Source: Streptomyces genisteinicus
GTDB taxonomy: Bacteria; Actinomycetota; Actinomycetes; Streptomycetales; Streptomycetaceae
Length of the DNA: 64,000 bases
Assembly (NCBI RefSeq): GCF_014489615.1
Contig: NZ_CP060825.1
Location: 2,273,501-2,337,500, forward strand
Reading direction: 5' to 3'
The notes under the pieces were generated by a model. That model did no database searches. It saw only the letters and a list, made by a program, of their open reading frames with translations, and was not told the origin of the DNA. This document shows, in pieces, positions 56,901-64,000 of the stretch (position 1 is its first letter; each line of letters opens with the position of its first letter). A program made the position numbers and the translations under genes.

Positions 56901-57129
56901 GTGCTGCACCGTACAAGTGGACCAATCGTGCGGGGGCTGGGAACCAAAGTGATGCTGGCATTCCGGTTTACCGTCCCGCAAGACGACCGGCACCTTGCAC
57001 ACATTCGAATAAACCTGCTGTTCACCTGGGATTTCAGGGCGTGGCACCCGCATCGGAGGGGTGTCGCGAAGTGAGCGACGCCACAACTCAATGAGGGGTG
57101 AAATACCCCGCAGTCACACATTCCCCGCT

Positions 57130-59151
57130 CTACAGATCCACCACATTGAGTGCGAGATCGTTGGACAGCGTGTAGTAGACGTGCACACGGATCTTGGGGC
57201 GGGGTCTTCCCAGTATCCGCTTGGTCACCGCTCGTACGAGGTTTTCCTCACGGCGTTTGGGCATCACCGTGTGCGGAAAGGCGAAGCAGCGCTGTTTTCC
57301 GACGACATCGTCGAGAAGGCGGCCGATCCGTACCGGTTCCCCGCCGGGCGCGCAGCGGACGTGGAAGTCCCACACGTCGTGCGCGGTGGTCTGCGACGCC
57401 GCCGGCAGGGCCGAGGAGAAACGGAAGCGGAATCCGTCCTCGCCGACCCGTACGCCGGGCAGGACGATCTCGTCGCCCGCCCTCCCCCTGCGCCGCAGGA
57501 CGAGTTCGGGCCGGCCCGTGATCGCCGCGGTGCCCATCATGCTGCCCTCGAAGGCGACCACGGGCCCGTCGATCCGCACGTCGGCGGCCTCGGCGTGCAC
57601 CCGCCGGCGCCAGGCCCGCAGCATCAGCGCCCCGGCCTTCGCCTTGTCCTCGTACGGGAGCAGATGGCGCACCCCCGTACCGGGCACGACCCTCTCCGCC
57701 GCGTACAGGGCGCCGCGCTGGTCGACGACCCCGGCGGTCACCCTGCCCCGCCCGGCAGCGCCGTCGAGCTCCACGAACACGTTCCACACGCCCTCGGGGA
57801 AGTCCTCCGCCGCCGGGATCAGGGCTGATCCCGCCTCGTCGATCCCGTACGAGCGGACCTCCGTGCGCTCACCGGTGCGTGTGCACACCAGGCGGGCGCC
57901 GCGGTCGATGCCGGCGGGCAGCGGGGCGACGAGCGTCACCCGCAGCGAACCGTCGCGCGCCACGGTGCAGTCGGCGACCGGTGCCATGCCGGGGGCCGGC
58001 ACACGCTCGGCGACCTCGGCGGCGAGTTCGCCGAAGAGCGCCTCGTACTGCTTGGTCACGACCCCCGGGTCGAAGCGGCGTGCGCCCTCCACCGCCGCGG
58101 CGGCCATCGAGCGGCGCAGCTCCTCGTCGTCGATGAGCGTCAGCAGGCCGCGCGCCACCGCGTCGGCGTCGCCCACCGGGACGAGCAGGCCGTCGACGCC
58201 GTCCCGGATGATTTCGCGCGGCCCGTAGTCGCAGTCGGTGCTCACCACCGGCACCCCGCAGCGCATCGCCTCGACGATCGTCATCCCGAACGACTCGTGG
58301 CGGGAGGTGGACACGGCGACGGCGCCCTTGGACCACTCGGGCTCGATCGGCGAGTACGCCCCCATCAGATGGACCCGGTTGTACAGCCCGAGCGCGGTGA
58401 TGCGCTCCCAGAGCGGGTCGTGCCGGTCCCCGGAGCCGTAGATGCGCAGGGTCCACTCCGGCCGCCGGGCCGCGACCCGGGCGAACGCCTCGACGAGGAC
58501 GTCGTACTGCTTCTCCCCGGAGAGCCGTCCGGCCGCCACGACCGTCCTGCTGCTGCCGTCCGACGGAGGCACCGACGGCTCCGGCACGCTGTTGGGGATC
58601 GACAGCACCCGGGTGGTGGGCAGCGGCATCTTCTCGCGCCACACCTGCGCGTCGCCCTCGGAGACGGTGACGAACGCGTCGAGCACGTCGAGGTGTTCGT
58701 ACATCTCCTCGCGCAGGGCGGCCCGGTGGTGGTTGTGCGTCATGTGCTCCTGACCGATCCGGACGGCCGTGGCCGGGGCGAACCGGGCGACGCAGGCCAC
58801 CAGACCGGGGCGGGTGCCGATCACCACGTCGGCGTCGCTGTCCGCGTAGTGGGCGCGGATGCGTTCGTCGGTGAGCAGGCTGTACTCCTTGTAGCGGGCC
58901 TCCGCGCGGGGGAACACGGCGGCGGGCCGGGAGTACAGCGGGTCCAGGAGGTCGGGGCTGCCGCTGCGGATGTCGACGAGGGGGACGACCGACAGGCGCG
59001 GGTCGAGGGCGAAGGCGGAGTCGTCGCGGTGGCGCAGGACCGACACGATCTCGACCTCGTGGCGATCGGCCAGTTCCTCCGCCAGGTTGAGGGTCGTGCG
59101 GATGGTGCCGCCGATCCCGTAGACCGTGTGGATGAGGAAGGAGATCTTCAC
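57130..59151 (-). CDS. GT4 glycosyltransferase with C-terminal tandem beta module
   Basis: 673 residues, GTG start with GGGAGC upstream. Residues 1-375 are a GT-B GT4 enzyme: THTVYGIGGTIRT-like acceptor loop near the start (FLIHTVYGIGGTIRTTLN), VVAAGRLSGEKQYD, and the E-x7-E site ESFGMTIVE. Residues ~390-673 are beta-rich with two Trp repeats (EGVWNVFVEL at Trp456; DVWDFHVRC at Trp594), LLPYEDKAKAG, and RIGRLLDDV followed by GKQ, shared with the TarS-like and 62823-63824 proteins. It probably glycosylates the wall polymer as TarM-like enzymes do, though orthology is not shown. Confidence 0.82.
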   Translation of the reverse strand: MKISFLIHTVYGIGGTIRTTLNLAEELADRHEVEIVSVLRHRDDSAFALDPRLSVVPLVDIRSGSPDLLDPLYSRPAAVFPRAEARYKEYSLLTDERIRAHYADSDADVVIGTRPGLVACVARFAPATAVRIGQEHMTHNHHRAALREEMYEHLDVLDAFVTVSEGDAQVWREKMPLPTTRVLSIPNSVPEPSVPPSDGSSRTVVAAGRLSGEKQYDVLVEAFARVAARRPEWTLRIYGSGDRHDPLWERITALGLYNRVHLMGAYSPIEPEWSKGAVAVSTSRHESFGMTIVEAMRCGVPVVSTDCDYGPREIIRDGVDGLLVPVGDADAVARGLLTLIDDEELRRSMAAAAVEGARRFDPGVVTKQYEALFGELAAEVAERVPAPGMAPVADCTVARDGSLRVTLVAPLPAGIDRGARLVCTRTGERTEVRSYGIDEAGSALIPAAEDFPEGVWNVFVELDGAAGRGRVTAGVVDQRGALYAAERVVPGTGVRHLLPYEDKAKAGALMLRAWRRRVHAEAADVRIDGPVVAFEGSMMGTAAITGRPELVLRRRGRAGDEIVLPGVRVGEDGFRFRFSSALPAASQTTAHDVWDFHVRCAPGGEPVRIGRLLDDVVGKQRCFAFPHTVMPKRREENLVRAVTKRILGRPRPKIRVHVYYTLSNDLALNVVDL

Positions 59152-59368
59152 CGGCGCTCCCGTTCACTCGGCTCCGGCACCGGCTGCCCGGGTGCGGCCC
59201 GGGCACGGTGGACGCGTGCCCGACGAAGCGCGGCCCACGCTATGCCCACACATGCGGAACAAGCCACATTCACACCCTTTCGGGTGATGTCGTGGCGAAG
59301 TGATCCGTGCTCCCTCCCGGCGGGGCGCGGAGAGGCGGGCACGGCTCGCGCCGCGTCCGGACGCACCG

Positions 59369-59400
59369 CGGCCCGCGGGCGCCGATGCGCACGCGGGCCG
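59369..59400 (-). terminator. Hairpin after galE
   Basis: A perfect 9-bp stem (59369-59377 with 59392-59400), 14-nt loop, 31 bp past the galE stop on the minus strand. Confidence 0.55.
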
Positions 59401-59431
59401 TCCGGGCGACCGGGTCCGGGCCCGGTCGGGG

Positions 59432-60412
59432 TCAGTGCTCCGGGGCGGGGTGCCGCAGGCGCCAGCCCTCCCAGGCGGAGGCGACCATGTCCCGGACGTC
59501 GTGACGGGCGCTCCAGCCGAGCTCCTTGCGGATCAGCTCGGCGGAGGCCACCACCCTGGCCGGGTCGCCCGCGCGGCGGGGCGCCACCTCGGCCTCGGCG
59601 TCGGTGCGGCCGCTGACCTCACGGATCAGCTCCACCATCTCCGCCACGGAGACGCCCTCGCCGCGGCCGATGTTGAGCACCAGGGCGGCGGCGGGGTCCT
59701 CCACGAGCCGGCGCGCGGCCGCGACGTGGGCGGAGGCGATGTCCTCGACGTGGATGTAGTCCCGGACGCAGGTGCCGTCCGGGGTGGGGTAGTCGTCGCC
59801 GAAGACCAGCGGCGGCCTGCCCTGGTCGAGCCGCTCGAACACCATCGGCACCAGGTTGAAGATCCCCGGGTCGCCGAGCTCCGCGGTCGCGGCGCCGGCC
59901 ACGTTGAAGTACCGGAGCGAGGCGGTCGCCATGCCGTGCGCCCGTCCGGCGGCGGCCACCAGCCACTCGCCGGCCAGCTTGGTCTCCCCGTACGGGCTCA
60001 TCGGGGCGCACGGGGTCTGCTCCGTCACCAGGTCGACGTCGGGCATCCCGTACACCGCGGCGGACGACGAGAACAGGAAGCGGCTCACACCGGCAGCGGC
60101 GGCGGCCTCCAGCAGCGTCTGGAGCCCGGTGACGTTCTCCCGGTAGTAGTGGAGGGGGCGCTCGACGGACTCGGCGACCTGCTTCTTGGCGGCCACGTGG
60201 ACGATGCCCCTGACCTCGTGCTCGCGCAGCACCCGGTCCACCAGCTCGCGGTCGAGCACGGAGCCGCGCTCCAGCGGCACGCCGGCCGGGAGACGGGCGG
60301 GGTCGCCGGTGCTGAGGTCGTCGAGGACGACCACGCGCTCCCCGCCCTCGGTGAGGGCCTTCACCACGTGAGATCCGATGAAGCCCGCACCGCCAGTGAT
60401 CATCCAGGTCAT
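59432..60412 (-). CDS. galE: UDP-glucose 4-epimerase
   Basis: 326 residues starting MTWMITGGAGFIGSHVVKAL. It is an extended SDR with the NAD loop TGGAGFIGS, the LDDLSTG segment, FSSSAAVYG and the catalytic YGETKLAGE. It interconverts UDP-glucose and UDP-galactose, and in this locus would supply galactose (or another C4 epimer) to the glycosyltransferases. It lies 56 bp downstream of the PIG-L gene on the same strand. Confidence 0.93.
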   Translation of the reverse strand: MTWMITGGAGFIGSHVVKALTEGGERVVVLDDLSTGDPARLPAGVPLERGSVLDRELVDRVLREHEVRGIVHVAAKKQVAESVERPLHYYRENVTGLQTLLEAAAAAGVSRFLFSSSAAVYGMPDVDLVTEQTPCAPMSPYGETKLAGEWLVAAAGRAHGMATASLRYFNVAGAATAELGDPGIFNLVPMVFERLDQGRPPLVFGDDYPTPDGTCVRDYIHVEDIASAHVAAARRLVEDPAAALVLNIGRGEGVSVAEMVELIREVSGRTDAEAEVAPRRAGDPARVVASAELIRKELGWSARHDVRDMVASAWEGWRLRHPAPEH

Positions 60413-60468
60413 CCGCTCATTCTAGGAGACCCCCGTACGGCGGATGACCGCCGACGGTCCGGCCCCTC

Positions 60469-62628
60469 TCAGGCGCTGCCGCCGCCCTCGCGGATCCGGG
60501 TGACCACCGGGGTGCCGTCCAGGCCGAGGGCGACCATCACCGCCGGTCCGCCGCCCGGCGCGACGGCGGTCGTGGGGACGCCCTGCACGGGGGCCGCGGC
60601 GGACGGCACGGCCGCCCGGAGCACGGTGCCGTCGCCGTCCGGGCCGCCGACGGCACCGCCGCCGACCGCGATGCGCAGATCGGACGCCGTCGGACGCCGG
60701 CCGCCGACGAGGGCGACGCGGCCGTAGCCGGGGACCGGCCGCTCCGTCACCGTGGACCAGCGGGCGAGCCGCCCCGGGGCGAGGCGTTCGACGATCACCC
60801 GGTCGCTGGCGACGCGCCGGTAGCCGACCAGGACCGAGCCGTCAGCGGCGGTGACGGCGTCCGGCACGTCCCCGGGGCGGGCGACGAGCCGCCGGGACCC
60901 CCTCCTCAGCCGGCCGCGGACGCCGCGCTGCGCCCAGTGCTCCGTCCAGCCGGTCGAGGCGGCGAACAGGTGCACCCGGCCGTCGCCGTCGACCGCGGCC
61001 GCCAGCCCCTCCTGGACGTGCCCGCCGGGCAGCCGCCGCCACGCCGACCAGGTGCCGCCGGTGCCGAGCACCCGGGTGCTGACGCCCTTGTGCCCGTTGC
61101 GCACGAAGAGATGGACGCGGCCGTCGGCCCCGGTCACCGCGACCGGGGTTCCGGTCAGCCTGGTGCGCCGGGGCTCCGTCTCGGGGCTGCCCAGGCTCTG
61201 CCAGGTCCCTGCCGGACCGTCGCCGCGCGGCCGCTGCCGCAGCACCACGACCTCCCGGACGTTCTCTCGGTCGCCGGGGCCCAGCCCCGCGAACCGCAGC
61301 GCGAAGACCAGATGGTCCCCGCCGGCGGCCGTGGTCACCGCTATCGCGGGGGCCAGGTGTCCGCCGCCCAGGTCCTCCGGGTCCGCCGGGGTGCCGTCCG
61401 GCCGGCCCGACCAGCGCGCCAGGCGCGTGCCCAGCACCCCGTAGACCGTCGTGCGGCCGTCGTCGGCGTCGACGACGGCGCGCGGCCCGGCGGTCGGGTA
61501 GCGGCGGTGGGTGCTGCGCACCCAGCCCCGGTCCGAGGCCAGGACCCGGTCGCCGCCGATCGCGTAGTCGCCGCAGCCCGCGTCGTTCCCGCAGCCCCAC
61601 GAGGGGTCGCCGCCGTACGCGTTGAGGTGGCGCGTCTTCAGGGCGACCGTCCGCGCGGGCAGGTTGTGCGGCCAGCGCTGGTTGTAGTAGCCGCGGTACG
61701 CCTCGGTCTGGAAGGCCGGCGCCCCGGCCGCGCCGTCGGGGCCCGCCGCCCACGCGGTGAGGGCGCGCCAGGCGAAGAGGGCGGCGGCCGTGTGGTCCGG
61801 GTGGTCGGAGTACCCGCGCTGGTCGCTGCCGCGGGGGTGCCGCCGGTCGTGCACCTGGGCGTCGGGGTCGGGGTCGAGCGTGCGTATCAGGGTGGGCCGG
61901 TAGCGGCGGAGCAGCGCCACCAGGGCCTCGACGAGTTCCCCGTGCCCGTAGGAGGAGGGGCCGCCCGCCGGCGAGCCGGGAGCGGGCTGGGTGGGGAGGC
62001 GGACCCCCGGCGTCCTCCACAGGTGGGTGAGGTTGACGGGCTTGCCGCCGGCCCGGGCATGCATGCGCAGGTTGAGGAAGACCAGGTCGACACGGCGGCC
62101 CAGGTGCTCCAGCCGGTTGAGCTCCGCCTCCCGGCCGCCGGGCAGCCGGACGGTCCCCCGCTCCCACGGGGTGAACAGCGGCAGGCCCATCATCTGGGCG
62201 TACGCCTGGCGCAGGCCCTGCTGGCGCGCGGAGACGTAGCCGGGGACGTCCGCCGCGGGGGCCGGCCTGCCGGGCACCTTGTTGACGCCGAAGGATCCCC
62301 CGTCCGTGATGTACACGGAGGTGACCGGGACACCGCTCTCGACGGTCTGCGCCACGTCGGGGTTCATGAAGAACAGGTCGTCGTCCGGGTGGGCGACGAT
62401 CTGCATGACGCCTGCCGGGCCGGTCCGCGCGAAGGCCCGGCGTACCGTTGCGCCGGTCCGGCCGGCCGGTGTCCCGGAACCGCCGGCGGACGCGGGCGCG
62501 TCGGGGAGGAGAGGGCGGGGCGCCGTGGCGCAACCGCTCATCATGCCCGCCGCCGAGGCCGCCGCGACGGCGGCGAGTACGGCCCGCCGCGACGGTACGG
62601 AACAATGGGTGTCGATACGGCGAGCCAT
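60469..62628 (-). CDS. Secreted PIG-L family deacetylase with C-terminal propeller-like repeats
   Basis: 719 residues from the ATG at 62628, with GAGGAAGA upstream. The N-terminus is a Tat-type lipoprotein signal: SRRAVLAAVAAASAAGMMSGC, trimmed here to RRAVLAA and a lipobox-like MSGC at about residue 33. The PIG-L domain (about 70-340) has the zinc motif AHPDDDLFF, VYITDGGS, and YSDHPDHTAA with the His ligands. Residues ~390-719 are repeated WSxx/VxGADGRVHLF units typical of a sialidase- or lectin-like propeller. It probably removes N-acetyl groups from an exported glycan. Confidence 0.85.
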   Translation of the reverse strand: MARRIDTHCSVPSRRAVLAAVAAASAAGMMSGCATAPRPLLPDAPASAGGSGTPAGRTGATVRRAFARTGPAGVMQIVAHPDDDLFFMNPDVAQTVESGVPVTSVYITDGGSFGVNKVPGRPAPAADVPGYVSARQQGLRQAYAQMMGLPLFTPWERGTVRLPGGREAELNRLEHLGRRVDLVFLNLRMHARAGGKPVNLTHLWRTPGVRLPTQPAPGSPAGGPSSYGHGELVEALVALLRRYRPTLIRTLDPDPDAQVHDRRHPRGSDQRGYSDHPDHTAAALFAWRALTAWAAGPDGAAGAPAFQTEAYRGYYNQRWPHNLPARTVALKTRHLNAYGGDPSWGCGNDAGCGDYAIGGDRVLASDRGWVRSTHRRYPTAGPRAVVDADDGRTTVYGVLGTRLARWSGRPDGTPADPEDLGGGHLAPAIAVTTAAGGDHLVFALRFAGLGPGDRENVREVVVLRQRPRGDGPAGTWQSLGSPETEPRRTRLTGTPVAVTGADGRVHLFVRNGHKGVSTRVLGTGGTWSAWRRLPGGHVQEGLAAAVDGDGRVHLFAASTGWTEHWAQRGVRGRLRRGSRRLVARPGDVPDAVTAADGSVLVGYRRVASDRVIVERLAPGRLARWSTVTERPVPGYGRVALVGGRRPTASDLRIAVGGGAVGGPDGDGTVLRAAVPSAAAPVQGVPTTAVAPGGGPAVMVALGLDGTPVVTRIREGGGSA

Positions 62629-62822
62629 GTCTTCCTCTTCATGTCGGTGGCCGATCCCCCCGATCGGGCCACTGGTAAAGAGGAGAAAATTGACGACAGG
62701 TTTCACCTGGACGAGTGATCGCCGTCACATAAGGTTCGAATTATGAGTCAACTTGCCGATGATGCTCATTCTTGGCACCATGCGACGCTGACCATCAGAT
62801 CTGAATGGAAGCCGGGAACGCT

Positions 62823-63824
62823 GTGAGTGACTCACTGCTGCCCTATGCGGTGGGCGCTGCCAAGCGTGCCCGCCGGGCCGCCGTACGTGTCCGACGTCGC
62901 GTCGAGCAATTGCACACCGTCCCCGCGATCGGTGGTGGAATCCGGCCGCGCGCACAGCTGAGGCCCGTCCACTACTCGGTCTCCAGCGGCAGAACCCTGA
63001 ATTTCGCGGTGTCCGTCCCCGGCGGCGACATCGCGTCCGCCGATCTGCTGCTGTCCCACGGCACCAGCCGCGAGCGCGTCCCGCTGGAACGGGAGCCCCA
63101 GGCCGACGGCAGCCTGCTGCTCACCGCGACCGTGCCCCTGCGCCACCGCGACCGGCCCGGCCCCGGCACCCGCGGGCCCGTGCTCGGCACCGGCATCTGG
63201 CGGCTGACCGTGCTGCTCGCTGACGCCGCGGGGCAGACCCGCCGGGTCCGTGTCACGGCGGCGGCGAACGCGGAGATCTCGGACGGCCCCACCCTCACGT
63301 ACTCCCCCTCCCCGGTGGACGGCACCGTCTTCCGGCCGGTCCGCTCCGTCGACGGCTTCGCCCTGCTGAAGGTCCGGCCCGCCCGGCCGCAGGCCGAGCT
63401 CACCTCCTTCGACCTGCGCTGGGACCGGGTGACCGTGCACGGCCGCCTCATCGGCCGGGAGCCGGACGGCACCGGCACGGCCGAGGCGGTGGTGCGCCGC
63501 GGCAGCCTGACCGCCACGGCGGAGCCCCGCTGGGACGGCGACCGCTTCACCTTCGACGTGCCGCTCCACCGCATGGGCGGCAACCGCGGCGCCTCCCGCA
63601 CCTGGGACCTCTTCCTGCGGGTCGGCGGCAGCCGGCTCCGGATCGCCCGCCGGCTGACCGACGTCCGCCACCCCAAGCAGGTCTACCGCACCCCTTTCCG
63701 CATCATCGCCCTGGACAGCGGAGCCCTCCTGCGGGTGCACGCCCACGTCACCGCGGCGGGGGCGCTGACCGTCGCCTGCGCAGAACTCGAACCGGCGCCC
63801 CGAAGCACTGAGGACATCGCATGA
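62823..63824 (+). CDS. Free-standing beta module related to the glycosyltransferase C-terminal domain
   Basis: 333 residues from the GTG at 62823; an ATG six codons upstream lacks a ribosome-binding site. A basic N-terminus (AAKRARRAAVRVRRRVEQ) precedes beta-rich sequence with two Trp repeats (GTGIWRLTVLL at Trp126; RTWDLFLRV at Trp261) and RIARRLTDV followed by a KQ. The second half aligns with the last ~80 residues of the 57130-59151 GT4 protein. No catalytic motif is seen. It overlaps the next GT4 gene by ATGA, so it is probably its partner subunit. Confidence 0.8.
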   Translation: MSDSLLPYAVGAAKRARRAAVRVRRRVEQLHTVPAIGGGIRPRAQLRPVHYSVSSGRTLNFAVSVPGGDIASADLLLSHGTSRERVPLEREPQADGSLLLTATVPLRHRDRPGPGTRGPVLGTGIWRLTVLLADAAGQTRRVRVTAAANAEISDGPTLTYSPSPVDGTVFRPVRSVDGFALLKVRPARPQAELTSFDLRWDRVTVHGRLIGREPDGTGTAEAVVRRGSLTATAEPRWDGDRFTFDVPLHRMGGNRGASRTWDLFLRVGGSRLRIARRLTDVRHPKQVYRTPFRIIALDSGALLRVHAHVTAAGALTVACAELEPAPRSTEDIA

Positions 63825-64000
63825 AGATCACGTTTCTGCTCACCTGGGGCGACGAGATGGGCGGCACCGAGATGGCCGCCTACACCCAGGCGATCCACCT
63901 CGCGCCCCGCCACGAGGTCGAGGTCCTCAGCGTCTTCAAGACCCGCCAGGAACCGTTCTTCGCCGCGGCCAGGAAGGTCAAGCGGCGCTACCTGATCGAC
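63821..64000 (+). CDS. GT4 glycosyltransferase, N-terminal 60 residues (runs off the window)
   Basis: ATG at 63821 overlaps the upstream stop. MKITFLLTWGDEMGGTEMAA, then YTQAIHLAPRHEVEVLSVFK, aligns with the start of the 57130-59151 protein (MKISFLIHTVYGIGGTIRTT). No stop before the window end, so only the acceptor-side N-terminus is visible. It is read as part of the glycopolymer locus continuing to the right. Confidence 0.8.
   Translation, partial: MKITFLLTWGDEMGGTEMAAYTQAIHLAPRHEVEVLSVFKTRQEPFFAAARKVKRRYLID

Overview
The window is a high-GC chromosomal segment (roughly 72-74% G+C by eye) with typical actinomycete features: frequent GTG starts, GTGA/ATGA overlaps between neighbouring genes, and DnaJ, HrcA, LepA, RsfS and NadD proteins very close to those of Streptomyces. 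From memory, gene order from the tricorn-type protease through proB matches the S. coelicolor SCO2549-SCO2587 neighbourhood, so the source is almost certainly a Streptomyces or close relative. No insertion sequence, prophage, CRISPR array or transposase is visible.

Bases 1-44350 are mostly conserved core genes. Left to right they are: the N-terminal part of a tricorn protease; a small lipoprotein; rsmE and a nitronate monooxygenase; the heat-shock pair hrcA-dnaJ behind a perfect CIRCE operator; an MBL-fold hydrolase and a DUF3097 protein; hemW; a PP2C/anti-sigma-kinase phosphatase; a fatty acyl-CoA ligase; lepA diverging from rpsT; holA; an arylamine N-acetyltransferase homologue; comEC-comEA; degV; leuS with a transcription attenuator and Leu-rich leader peptide; a two-gene membrane redox module (bis-heme b-type membrane protein plus a NuoF-like/ferredoxin fusion); two identical tRNA-Ala(GGC) genes flanking two small zinc-ribbon genes; a histidine phosphatase; rsfS; an LCP-like protein with a 29-Gln tract; nadD; an M48 peptidase; two single-pass membrane proteins sharing an acidic motif; and proB-(hypothetical)-proA.

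Bases 44700-64000 are a cell-surface glycopolymer locus. It carries two GT2 enzymes resembling the staphylococcal wall-teichoic-acid glycosyltransferases TarS/TarP, a bifunctional cytidylyltransferase-dehydrogenase of the CDP-ribitol type, a membrane-anchored TagF/TarL-like polyol-phosphate polymerase, complete dTDP-rhamnose genes (rmlA, B, D on the minus strand; rmlC on the plus strand), galE, a GT4 enzyme, a secreted PIG-L deacetylase, a methyltransferase, and a free-standing copy of the GT-associated beta domain followed by a second GT4 gene that runs off the window. The likely product is a ribitol-phosphate-type wall polymer decorated with several sugars.

Five points deserve most attention. 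They are the leuS attenuator, the membrane redox pair with its altered NuoF cluster site, the tandem Trp-centred module shared by three proteins of the glycopolymer locus, the acidic motif shared by the two membrane proteins next to proA, and the CAG/CAA hexanucleotide tract in the LCP-like gene. Nearly all minus-strand genes end in perfect inverted repeats, which are listed as terminators.
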